DNA from: Petrosia ficiformis
Lineage: Eukaryota; Porifera; Demospongiae; Haplosclerida; Petrosiidae
Assembly: GCA_947044365.1 (NCBI GenBank)
Contig: OX345638.1
Location: 8,531,701 to 8,595,700 of the forward strand
DNA length: 64,000 nucleotides
Direction: 5' to 3'
Positions 46,582-57,629 of this stretch are shown here, piece by piece. Positions within the stretch are counted from its first letter, which is position 1. Each line of letters opens with the position of its first letter. The notes beneath the pieces were generated by a model. The model saw only the letters and a program-made list of their open reading frames with translations. It had not been told where the DNA came from and did not search any database. Position numbers and translations under genes: made by a program.

Positions 46582-47882
46582 ATGGCAACTTCAAGGCTTC
46601 TGGGTAAGAAATGATGTCTAACACAGAACTATAAACTCACTTCATATTTATTTCATAGGTATAAATGACCTCAATGATGTTTTTCAAGATTGCAAGCAGT
46701 TCAGTGCCAAATGGGATATGATAGGATTACATCTTGGGATAGCTTCAACTACTATTGCCATCATCAACAGAAACAATCCTAACAGCTGTGAGCAGTGTAT
46801 GTATCAAATGCTTGCAAAATGGTTACAAAGAGAGAATGAAAAGTGTGTACCAAACTGGAGAAGCTTATGTCAATCTCTTCGTGCTGAAGTAGGCAAATTC
46901 ACAGCTGATCAAATAGCCGAGAAATATTGTGTAACTGATTACAGTGAAGAGAAAGGTACACATATTGTGTTATTGAATCTTTTATGCTTAATTGTGTGTC
47001 ATGGATATATTATAATAATAAGTCACAATTATTTTCTATTTAGACTTAAATGACGAAGAAAAGGCAGTGTCTAGAGCTAAACACTTACAAAAAGAGTTTA
47101 AAAAGCTTCTGATAGTTGCATATCGTGTAATTAGTGCTGTTGATGTTGGTTTATTCAAGCTGTGTGTCAATTATTTCTTCAGCTCCGAAAAGCAAACCAC
47201 ACGACAGGTTCAGGAGCAGCTTACAGAATTGGATACAATACCAACATCACTAGGTGTTCTCAACTTCCTTGTTAGGAATAATTTCATTGGCTATTTGAAT
47301 TATAAGCTGCTTAAAGAATTTCAGACAATGGTATACATGGCCGAGAGTGAAGAATCGGATGATGTTGAGCTTGTAGGCAGTAAAAGCTTGCAAAAACTGA
47401 AGGCTTGTATTGAGAAATATGACACAAAGCATGATGAATTTATGCTGTCTGTCAATTTCAACACTATTATTGAAGTATTTAAGGAATACCCTGCCCTTGC
47501 TCCAGTCTCACATATTGGTCTTCCTGAGTTCAAAATCCATCTTAAATCTCCATGGAAAAACAAACGTGTATATGAATGGACAGAATTCTTTGAATCGCAT
47601 TTAACATGGCCACCCTACCTATTCGTTACTGAAGTTTCAAAGAGCAGCATTATCCTTACTTATGCTGTTCTTCCCCTTTTCATTACATCAGTTGTAAGAG
47701 ATCTCATAAACCCTGAGGTATTGAGAGAGCTGGAAGAAATTGGCGTTAACATCCAACTTTCAAAAGAGCTATTAGAGATAAATAGCCTTATATCTAAATT
47801 AGCTACCATTAACTATCCTAATGATGGATGTCTTCATGTGTTAGGAATAAAGGAGCATAGTGCTTTAACGGTAAATAATTAA
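46582..47882 (+). CDS. Death-domain protein DDX-D, full length
   Basis: Exons 46582-46603, 46659-46955 and 47044-47882, phase 1 at both introns, give 385 residues. The Death domain is intact (IGLHLGIASTTIAIINRNNP, YQMLAKWLQRENEKCVPNW). Exon 3 is of the type with FSSEKQTT and an acidic insert (AESEESDDVELVG). It keeps the full conserved tail: GLPEFKIHL, YEWTEFFESHLTWPPYLF, ILTYAVLPLFITSVVRDL, LLEINSLISK and a C-terminal LHVLGIKEH..TVNN shared with copy A. With DDX-A this is one of two complete members. Expression could differ because of the upstream repeat array. Confidence 0.85.
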
Positions 47883-48608
47883 TAATACACATGTGCATAT
47901 ACTAATTTTATATATATATATTGTGATCAACCAATCAAACAATAACCTTTCCATAAGTATAGAGTATATGCTATTTTCATGTGTACAGTGCCTTAGATAT
48001 GAGGTGTATGAATCACATATATAGTAAACAGGTATATAAAGTTTTGTTTGTTTGCATTGAAGTATGTATACAGGACACTTTTGGAATATAATTTTATTAT
48101 AGCAGGTAATATATGGAGAGGGAATTACCTATGGACCTAATATTTGTACTTGATTCTATTAAACATGTAATTCTATTGCTAAATCTAAATACATAATAAT
48201 CATCATGATATTGAATATTGGTGCATATACAGGTTGCATTAGACTCATGTAGCCAGGCCCAACCTACTACTATTGAAGGCTCTTGGGGCTAGCAGTACTA
48301 ATGATTGTTTAAGTACCATGGAATGTTTGGTGTAACACTTCTTAAGGCCTTAACACACGATAGTAAATTTGGTCAGCAATGATTTTCATTAATACCAAAG
48401 TTAACAAGAGTATCAATTTTATTAAAATGTACCCATTGCAAGACATACTCAAGTATATCTTACAATGGCTAGGTATGAAACTTGTCCCTTGACCCTTTAT
48501 TCATAGTAGGTTGGGTCTGACACAAGTATGCATTCATTATTTAGAATCACATGTGTTTTATCTTCCTTTAATTATTGTACTTAATTATTATAGACTAGAA
48601 TATCTGCA
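47883..48608. other. Spacer between DDX-D and ankyrin gene D
   Basis: No gene was seen. The post-DDX landmark is at about 48252. The overall sequence matches spacer B. Confidence 0.6.
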
Positions 48609-50293
48609 ATGGAAAGATTGAGCGATAGCAACAGGGAATGTAAGTTATTATATCCCAGCACACTTAACCCTTAGAGGACGGAGCTTGTTTTTCAAAATTG
48701 TTTCCATTTCAAACACTGCCGACTCTACTGTATATATTTTGGCCACCGTTCACTTTCTCTACCCCAAACTTAGCTCCTCTTCCGACATAGAGTACTACTT
48801 CTACCAATTTGCTTACCGGGACTCAAAAGTTCCCAAGCACTTTGTAGGATTAAATCAAATGCAGTGCTCTCCCTCTTCTGACTGGAACTGGGGCAAACAA
48901 AATGACCCCACTGCATGTTGGCACCAGCTATGCCCACGATTTCTGGTTTACAGCAAGGTAAATGCCTCAGGAACCCACCAGAGTGCATGGACGGGGTCAC
49001 TGAAACCACAATTTGCGTGGGCAGCAATGGGGCTGCACTCACTTCGAACCACTATTAACGGGGGGACACCCCCTTTAGAATTTCCCCCATACTCCTCATG
49101 TAGGCCAAAGGGCAGCCGAAAAACCATCAACTTTTTGGGCCATTTTCATGGCCTTGTGCCTGACACAAATTACGAGCATTTGGAGAGCTTCGTAATGATA
49201 GGAACACACTCTGAACCACGTAGGGGTGAAATGTCACTTACATGTGACATCAGTCTTCTAAGGGTTAAAAATATCCTGATGATGATGACATATGCTACAG
49301 TAAATTTCATGTTTGGCGTGTGACCATCCGCACGTAATCTGAAATGAAGGACTTGTAACATAATCTACATATACACATCAGTGGCCTGTATATAGACAGA
49401 GGGTGTTTTAGACAAGAACATATATATGGTATAAAAATGTTTGATGAATGGACAGTATAGTCTCATCATTGTAAGACATACTTAAACAAACAGTGGCGAA
49501 ACTTGTCCCCTGACCCTTCCTGAACTATAGTATATAGTTCAGGAAAGCAATCATGGGGATGGCCCTGTGGGACATAAACATTATATAATGTCACAATGAT
49601 ATAGAAAATTAGAATGGTATAACATTAGTTTCATAACTATTATAGTCTCTTCTTTACTATACCTAGATACTCTCTGTACCCACAATGTTACTAGTAAACT
49701 ATCTGTCATTGATTTACTACATTTACAAGTTACAGAAAATCAGCTTAGATCATTGTTATATGCTGTTTCATCATCAGGTACTATATATATACTGATTTAC
49801 CTAAATTTGATACTTTTTACAATGAAAAGGTATGTATACATATAATTACATTTGAAAAACAATATTTTGTCTTCAATTTTCTCTCATCCACTACACCAGG
49901 AATCAGATCAAATCCTACATACATTAAAGCCCTGTAGTATTAATGAAGTTGCTTGTTTCTTCTCTCTATATGACCTACAAATTACTGAACGGCAGAAGAT
50001 TTATTTTTTGTCAAGATGCTATCAGGTAGTAATTATTTACTGGATTATGAACTATATTGTATACTTACAGACCCTCAATTTCCAATTGAAATGGATCCTT
50101 TGAAATATCTTGTATCTGTTATACATAATATTGAATCCATTCAGAAAGGAATGGATATGAAGGAAGCTGAACTATCTAGGAAGAGGGAACTGTCAGAAAC
50201 CTACAAGAAAATATCACTTTTATTGATGAGGGAAATACATGCTAAAGAAATGCAGATTAAAAGTATGAAAATAGAATCTCTATCCGGTGTGTT

Positions 50294-50324
<31 letters not shown>

Positions 50325-51434
50325 ATGAGTAGAAGAGATGAAGGATTCTGAATTAAAGAGTGAGCTAGCAGACAGAGAGGATGAATGGCTGGTATCAGAA
50401 CTATCATCAGAGCTATCATCAGAAGAAAAAATGTCTGAGGAGTGTCATTATGTTCAATTTGTCCCTACTGAAGGTAACCATATAACATTAAGTTCATAAT
50501 TTAGTTTAACTTATCACTTCAACCATGTCTCACTCACTCTCAATAGTCCTATTTTCTAAACATGGAATAATTTAATGGTTTGCCTATAATCCTGCCCATT
50601 TTTACAGTAACTAAACAGGTTTAATTCTATTTAGAAATTTCAGTTTTGGGGAAGTTATGTAATTTCTGTTGTATAGATATTTTTTTATGGAAAGCATTAC
50701 TTGGGGACCAGTCAGGGAAATTGTGTGAATATGCTATTAATTGATGTGAGGTTATAGGATGAAAACAATATTAAAAATGCTGGCTATTTTGTTTTCAATA
50801 CTGTTGAATCAACTGGGTTCCATCTAGTTTGGGGTGGAGGGAAAGGCTTTCCTCAAATTTTATAAAGCAGAAGATGAAATAAAATACTTACTCTATATAA
50901 ACTTACATTTTAGTTCACCCTGAATCACAATTGGCAGTAAAAGTAGCAGAAAAGAGGATACTGAGTTTGACCTCGCAGATCACAGAAAAAGATGAAGAAA
51001 TAAATCAGTTGAAGGAGGAACTTGATAAGAAAACTAAAGGTAATGCTATCACAGAACATACAGTGTACATAAGGTTTGTGATGCTACTTCATTAAATAAG
51101 AATTTAAATCAGCTTGTGAATACTGTAATAATGATAATGATGGATTTCAAATTCTAAAATAATATATTGATCATTAGTTTGTTCTCCAGTATTATAACAT
51201 GTAATTATAATATATCATTTATTCATTTTTTATAATTATTTAGAGTTACAATTATCACATGATCTCGCAAAAAAGAAACAGGATAAACTAGTATGCTATG
51301 TGATAAAATTATGTATTTGTATTTATGTATTACTATAGGATAATGATCTGTATGAAGCAGTGATGAGTCGAAATCTTGTTGTAATTAATATACTGATGAA
51401 CATAGGGGCTAACCCTAATAAGAAACATGATTTG
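48609..51434 (+). pseudogene. Coiled-coil/ankyrin gene D, shortened
   Basis: Exon 1 (48609-48639, MERLSDSNRE) is open. Then 49667-49777 follows, with a remnant of the next exon near 49800, an exon-like part at about 49902-50034 that ends abnormally (SRCYQ instead of LSLAAAS), the long exon 50071-50286 (FPIEMDPLKYLVSVIHN), an acidic exon near 50338-50475, one coiled-coil exon 50914-51039, linker 51244-51290 and the ankyrin cap from 51339. The cap's donor is destroyed: GATTGGGTGAG in the paralogues is GATTTGATGAG here. Kelch sequence follows directly as in copy B. It is probably not productive, although several exons are open. Confidence 0.7.
48664..49268 (+). mobile_element. TTAA-flanked MITE, piggyBac-like, copy at the orthologous site in gene D
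   Basis: TTAA is at 48664-48667 and 49265-49268, with ends CCCTTAGAGGACGGA and CAGTCTTCTAAGGG. It sits at the same position of intron 1 as 18030-18459 and is about 175 bases longer, retaining internal sequence that copy 1 lost. It predates the duplication that made units B and D. Confidence 0.85.
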
Positions 51435-51476
51435 ATGAGTTATCATATCCACACACAGTAATATATTGTGTCGTTA

Positions 51477-51616
51477 GATTTCATTCATCCATTGACTCAC
51501 TCATCTAATGTAATAGGAGAATGGATCACACCTAAAGTTACAGGAGAGCGTCCTCCTCCATGCGCTGGATTCAGTCTCACACAAATTTCTGAAACTTCTG
51601 CTCTATTCTACGGTAC
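51477..51616 (+). pseudogene. Kelch exon remnant of gene D
   Basis: Sequence equal to the first kelch exon of copy B (IGEWITPKVTGERPPPCAGF, LTQISETSALFYG) breaks off after TTCTACGG. About 115 bases, including the double-glycine part and the splice donor, are deleted compared with copy B. The next blade (at 21980 in copy B) is absent here and replaced by mobile and simple repeats. Confidence 0.8.
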
Positions 51617-51730
51617 TTGTTGGTCTGTCTATTTCAATCAAATTGTTCTTATTTCTTATGTCTGCCTATTGACTTTAGTTAGTTGTCAATATATTTGTCA
51701 GTCTGTCTGTCTAGCATCTTTCTAATTTAA

Positions 51731-52204
51731 TGTTGCTAGCTATAACAAGTGTATATAGAGAAAAAAACATCCCTATATTTGCTTTGTGATGACTATGTAT
51801 TAAGCATTGCTGGTGGCACTAGTGTCTCTACCTTTCTGTGTACTCCTGGGGCCTGAAGTAAGTGTAAGCCCAATTGCAGACTAAATACACAGATCTCTGA
51901 TGAACTGACTAAAGTACTCCTTCAAGATGACTTCCTCATGAGACTGAAACTCGGCAACTTATCATACTTACTTGAGATTCTTGCATAATATTTATACTGT
52001 TTCTCTGCTATGTACAACAGTTATTAGCAGTTTTACATCCTTTTTGAATCTTCCTGGCTAGTCTGTAGCTCAAACGCGCGTTCTTTACGCGCCACGCCCA
52101 TTAATTGACCGAGCCCCCGGGAATGACACAAGCATATATATATATATATATATATAGATTCAACCCCGTGGAAAGCAATTATAGGGATGGCGTTGCTAGC
52201 TATA
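51731..52204 (-). mobile_element. Recurrent element family R, copy 3, with 14-base target duplication
   Basis: The element lies between two copies of GTTGCTAGCTATAA, at about 51731-51744 and 52191-52204. In copy B the matching uninterrupted sequence is TGCTGCTAGCTCTAATAAGC near 20913. The interior matches the reverse complement of 13614-14082. A target duplication of about 14 bases is longer than usual for cut-and-paste elements and closer to retroposed ones. Confidence 0.75.
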
Positions 52205-52262
52205 ATAAGCAAAACAGAATAGATGATTCCACAGCAGGACTCATACATGATTTAAAGACCAT

Positions 52263-52288
52263 CCATCATACATACATATATACATACA

Positions 52289-52321
<33 letters not shown>

Positions 52322-52428
52322 GTACATACATACATACATACATACATACATACATACATAAATACATACATATGTACATACATGTTTGTTTGTATGTATG
52401 TATGTCTGTACGTATGTATGTATGTATG

Positions 52429-52459
<31 letters not shown>

Positions 52460-52494
52460 TGTATGTATGTATGTAATGTATGTATGTATGTATG

Positions 52495-52525
<31 letters not shown>

Positions 52526-52555
52526 TGTATGTATGTATGTATGTATGTATGTCTG

Positions 52556-52586
<31 letters not shown>

Positions 52587-52700
52587 TGTATGTATGTATG
52601 TATGTATGTAATGTATGTATGTATGTATGTATGTATGTACATATGTATGTATGTATGTAATGTATGTATGTGTGTATGTAAGTGTACTGTACTACATATA
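52263..52700. repeat. (ATAC)n / (TATG)n inverted array
   Basis: ATAC units to about 52380 are followed by TATG units with periodic TAATG interruptions to about 52700. The two halves are complementary and can form a long hairpin. Tyr/Met/Cys- or His/Thr-rich reading frames here are artefacts. Confidence 0.95.
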
Positions 52701-52734
52701 TAAGTAAATATATACATACACACATACATACACA

Positions 52735-53095
52735 AGTGTATGTAGAGGAAAAAGTATCCCTATATCTTTACAGTTGTCCAGCATTCAGGAATCATGGCTG
52801 ACTTCATTATGCCCGAAACACAGCAGCCTATTATAGTTATTATTTTGATTATATACTCTTATAAAACCTTGTAGAACTTTAAGAATACATTTCAGGTAGA
52901 ATAGCTAGCTATTATTTCCAGTGTCTACGTAAGTTACACAGCTTTCTTTCTGCTGGTGTGTTGAGCTTGATCGCGCGTTCTTTTTCGTGCCATGCCCATT
53001 AATTGACCGAGCCCCCAGGAATGATGTAACTTCCTTAAGTATGCATACTCGCATAGGTGACACAAACATGTATATATATATATATATATAGGTCG
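52735..53095 (-). mobile_element. Recurrent element family R, subfamily 2, copy 2
   Basis: From AAGTGTATGTAGAGGAAAAAG to GCATAGGTGACACAAACATG then TA repeats. It matches the complement of 36266-36733 (GCCTATTATAGTTATTATTTTG, ACACAGCTTTCTTTCTGC), with decayed GC palindromes. Confidence 0.75.
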
Positions 53096-53146
53096 AACCT
53101 GTGGGAGAAGGAGACTAGTCCCGATGATCAGCCTATGATATCAGAT

Positions 53147-53600
53147 ACGTACTAGTGTACTTGAAATAGGTATGACATCATCAATAGATGTCTTCTATAT
53201 TTAGTAACAGATTAGTCTATTATAACTGATACTAGTGTACTTGAAATAGGTATGACATCATCAATAGATATACTATATTTAGTAACAGATTAGTCTATTA
53301 TAACTGATACTAGTCTACTTAAAATAGGTATGACATCATCAATAAATATACTATATTTAGTAACAGATCAGTCTATTATAACTGATACTAGTGTACTTGA
53401 AATAGGTATGACATCATCAATAGATATACTATATTTAGTAACAGATTAGTCTATTATAACTGATACTAGTCTACTTAAAATAGGTATGACATCATCAATA
53501 AATATACTATATTTAGTAACAGATCAGTCTATTATAACTGATACTAGTGTACTTGAAATAGGTATGACATCATCAATAGATTACCATATTTAGTAACAGA
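53147..53600. repeat. 78-bp minisatellite with alternating variants
   Basis: About five and a half tandem units of ACTAGTGTACTTGAAATAGG, then TATGACATCATCAATAGATA and TTTAGTAACAGATTAGTCTA. Two variants alternate: one has GTGTACTTGAAAT, AATAGAT and GATTAG; the other has GTCTACTTAAAAT, AATAAAT and GATCAG. This makes a 156-bp higher-order unit. It lies in the intron before exon 53775. Copy B has only the degenerate tail of this repeat (22316-22400). Confidence 0.9.
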
Positions 53601-53774
53601 CTGATAATGGATGTTCTATATTTAGTAGCAGACTGATAATAGATGTTCTATATTTAGTAACAGATAGCTGTTGTTCTATATTTAGCAATGAAATGTTCTA
53701 TATTTAGTAACAGATAGGTAATGTCATCAGTTAAAACTTGTAATGTAGTAATCTTCACTTCCTCTTGTCATTAG

Positions 53775-53956
53775 TTGAGGGTCCTGAAGGTGTACGTGTG
53801 GATAGTCAGTGCTGTACTGGATAGTTCAATACTATCTTCAACTGAAGAATATAAGTATAGATTAATCCAGAGATTGTTTCAAATCATTAGAACACCTGAT
53901 GATCAGACGTGAGGACCTCATCCATGTATCTATGTGTGTGTGTGTGTATGTGCATG

Positions 53957-53991
<35 letters not shown>

Positions 53992-55193
53992 TTGTCTGTC
54001 TGTCTTTGTCTGTGTGCATACAATATCTGTGTGTACATCACAAATTTAACGATGGATACATATATGCATGTACAGATATATAATAAAATAATACTGAATG
54101 GACCATTTTGAATACTACTTTTCTATTTACTAGTTCTGCCTCTGAACAAACGATATCAAATCTTCAAGAGCAAGTACAAATAAAAGAACGAGAAAACAAT
54201 GATTTGAAAACTCGAATAAGATCCCTGGAACAGCTGTTAGAAAACGCTCAAAAAGATTTACAGGAAAGAGATTGTCAAACACCACCTGCACCCCCACCCA
54301 CGACAGGTTCCACTGATAGTGCTGTTCGTCCCCCTTGTCCTCTGCCATCCGAATTATCATCAGCAATTACACGAGCTATAAATGCTGAAAACATAGCTCT
54401 TGAGGTAACAGAAGTAGCCTTAAAACCTATTTTAATTTCAGGTCATGATTTGACTGTTTCTGGAGCTCCATTTGACACAAGAATATATGGACATACAGTA
54501 CGAGCCACATTCCAAGGATTTCCGGTATCAGCACAAGTCTTTAAAGAGCCTCCTTCGACTGAATACAGCAAATTGATTCTTCAACGAGAGTTGTATAAAT
54601 GCATGAATATTCGACATCCCAATATATTGCAACTTTTAGGAGCTATCATGGATGTGGGCGTGGTTATTGTTAACGAGTTTTTACCGACCACACTCCATCA
54701 AGAGCTAGAAAAAAGTGCTCTCGTCAGACAAGAAAATTTTAAATATTTCAAAAGATGTTAGCTCAGCACTGAAGTACTTACATGAAAAGAAGCCACACCC
54801 ATTAATTCATAGATCAATAAGCACTAAATATATATACCTAGATCCTTTAGCTTCTAAATTTAGAGCCAAGATCTCAGATACTCTATTGGGTAACTATTTT
54901 CATTTTGCTACTGATGATACAAGTATCACAGACCCAGCCTACTGTGCGCCAGAATCCCCACATCAACAGTCACACACCCCAAGTTGGACATCTATGCATT
55001 TGGTATAGTTGTCATTGAAATGATATCTCGTAAAACTCCAGTTGTTAGTGCCTCCGAACGTGAACAGATAATTATGGGAATCAAGTGGCCAGCAATGATG
55101 GATCTAGTTAGGAAATGTATCACAGAAGTGGCGAGAATACGTCCTTCTGCTTCAAACATCATAGAGGAACTTGAAAAAATACAAACAAAATAA
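53775..55193 (+). pseudogene. Kelch / coiled-coil / pseudokinase gene D
   Basis: Exon 53775-53908 matches 22462-22591 but has four extra bases (ACGT near 53800), shifting the frame. The last exon, 54134-55193, encodes a coiled coil (SNLQEQVQIKERENNDLKTR), a proline-rich linker (TPPAPPPTTGSTDS) and the kinase-like domain from about 54460. The nucleotide-binding side lacks the glycine motif, and the VAIK lysine position is Q (VSAQVFK). An extra A near 54734 and a lost base near 54975 shift the frame and restore it, giving a stop at about 54759; the tail 54984-55193 is again in the first frame. In the middle part HRD is HRS and DFG is DTL, as in copy A. If either shift is an assembly error the domain would still need both corrected. 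Confidence 0.8.
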
Positions 55194-55559
55194 GAATTTT
55201 AATGTATAAAGTTTTATATAATTATACATAGACTTAATATCCCATAGTGGATTGACTTCAAACAGTATTTTTCACACAAATAGTATAATAATATAATTAT
55301 AAATCATAATTTATTGTGCAAATTATGATTGTTAATATTAGTTTCTCATTATGTTTCCCCTTTATTTTATAACATGATTTTTTTTCTGATTACAATTACT
55401 ATAACCACACACACACACACACACATACATGAAAATGTTGCCATGGTAGACGGAAATATGAAATATGGGCATAACCATGTATGATAGCTCCTATACTACT
55501 TCATAATCTATATACATACATGTATATACATATAGAGTATAGGTTTACTAATATTAGAA

Positions 55560-55642
55560 AGCTATATGCATGTACATGTACGTACATACCTGAGCTGCTG
55601 TACTAGCCACGTATGCTTATTCAACCCCACCTTTGTTTTATT
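55560..55642 (+). promoter_or_regulatory. Conserved upstream block of DDX-E
   Basis: A single block with GCATGTACATGTACGTACAT, GAGCTGCTGTACTAGCCACG, TATGCTTATTCAACCCCACC and the start codon. A small insertion (GTATG) lies within the CACAGCTTA element compared with the other copies. Confidence 0.5.
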
Positions 55643-56808
55643 ATGGCAACTCCAAGTCTTCTGAGTAAGAAGTAATTTGAACTACAAACTCACTTCATAT
55701 TTATTTCATAGGTATTAATGACCACAATGATGTTTTTCAAGAATGCAAGCAGTTCAGTGGCAAATGGGATATGATAGGATTAAATCTTGGGGTAGCTTCA
55801 GCTACCATTGCTATCATCAACAGAGACAATCCTAATAGCTGTGAGCAGTGTATGTATCACATGCTTGCAAAATGGTTACAAAGAGACAATGAAAAGTGTG
55901 TACCAAACTGGAGAAGCTTATATCAATCTGTTTGTGCTGTAGTAGGCAAATCCACAGCTGATCAAATAGCAGCGAAGTATTGTATAACTGATTACAGTGA
56001 AAAGAAAGGTACAAATATTGTGTTATTAAATGTTTATCAGTAATTTATAAAATGTTCAAGATTGCATGTGTATTGTTGATGCAAATCTCATTATAGTATA
56101 GGACTGTAGTTACTTTATTTACTATTAGAATTGAATTTCACAAGTGAGAAAGAAATGGCAGTTGTTGCAGCTAAACACTTGAAAGAAGAATTTTTAAAGT
56201 TACTGACAGTTGCTTATTATGTAGTGAGTGCTGCTGATGTTGGTCTAATCAAGGTCTGTGTAACATGGTTTCTGAATTCTGCAAGGTTAACCACACCACA
56301 AGTTCAACAGCATCTTGTAGAACTAAGCGCAATACCTACATCACTAGGTATTCTCATCTACCTTGTTAGTAACAAATTTATTGGCTATTTGAATTATAAG
56401 CTGCTGAAAGAATTCCAGACAATGTTGGCAAAGAGCGAAGAATTGAAAAAACATGTTGAGATTGTAGGCAGTAAAGAATTGAAGACAGTTATTGAAATGT
56501 ATGACAGAAAGCATGATGAATTTATTCATTCTATCAGTTTCAATAGTATCATCGATGTATTTAAACAATACCCCGATCTTGCTCCTGGTTCACACATTGG
56601 CCTTCCTGAGTTCAAAATCCATCTTAGAGATCCATGGAAAGACAAATATGAGTATGAATGGACAGAATTTTTTGAATCACGTTTAACTTGGCCACCCGAC
56701 CTATTCGTTACTGAAGTTTCAAAGAGCATGTGTGCATATACTTTAGCTCAGCTGTTCAAACAAAAACCTTTCCAGAAGTATAAGGTGATATACCATTTTT
56801 ATGTGTAA
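55643..56808 (+). CDS. Death-domain protein DDX-E with a replaced C-terminus
   Basis: Exons 55643-55664, 55712-56008 and 56129-56808, phase 1, about 332 residues. The first intron follows an A, not a G, making residue 8 Ser. The Death domain is intact. Exon 3 begins like DDX-A (AAKHLKEEFLKLLTVAYYVV, VTWFLNSARLTTPQVQQHLV) but ends like DDX-C (SKSMCAYTLAQLFKQKPF...YHFYV), with the same deletion junction. It differs at otherwise constant sites: FESRLTWPPDLF for FESHLTWPPYLF. The copy is a mosaic of the two exon-3 types and probably lacks the function of the missing C-terminal block. Confidence 0.8.
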
Positions 56809-57629
56809 AGTGCTTAGGTATGTGTAAAGTGCTGAAGTTTCATTTGTTTGCAAATTTCTTAACCTATAGTATCTCTGATACTTGTTACTATGTTCATAGA
56901 TAAGTTTGTAATACTATCACATATTAGTATTGTGACTCATTCTCTTGTGTAATCATCCTATAGACTTATATTATATAGGTTGACTTTCAAATGAAAAATC
57001 TTAGTTGTGCTTCCTGTAATCTAATAATTATCATGTATTGTACATATATAGTAGTAGGGAACAGTACTGTCTCACAATACAGCACAGTATAGTATACTAG
57101 TACACACGTACTGCAATTCAAGTATGTATCAGCACATTTTTGGCAAATAATATTATTATAGCAGGTAAATATGGAGTGGAATTTAATTTTTACCTAATAT
57201 TTTTACTTGATTCTATTAAACCTGTAATTCTATTGCTAAATCTAAATACATCATGATATTGAGTATTGGTGTACGTATATACAGGTTGTAGTAGCCAGAC
57301 CCAACCTACTACTATTGAAGGCTCTATGGACAAGCAATACTAATGAATTTTAAAGCACCATGGAATGTCTGGTATAACACTTCCTCTGGCTTTAACACAC
57401 TACAGTAAATTTTGTCAGCAATGATTTTCATTAATACAAGAGTATGAATTTTATTAAAATGTAGCCATTGTAAGACATACTTGAACATGCAGTAATGAAA
57501 CATGTCCCCAACCCTTTCTTCATAGTAGGTTGGGTCTGACTGACTACATGAAACAAGTATGTACCATAATTTAGAATGAGATGTGTTTTATCTTCCCTTA
57601 ATTAATTATTATAGACTAGAAGATCTGCA
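56809..57629. other. Spacer between DDX-E and ankyrin gene E
   Basis: No gene was seen. About 300 bases at 56830-57115 are not found in spacer C. The remainder, with the landmark at about 57294, is close to spacer C. Confidence 0.6.

Noticed and set aside
48685..49323. 212-codon open frame on the plus strand
   Set aside because: It lies almost wholly inside a TTAA-flanked transposon, is antisense to another open frame of similar quality and has no recognised domain.
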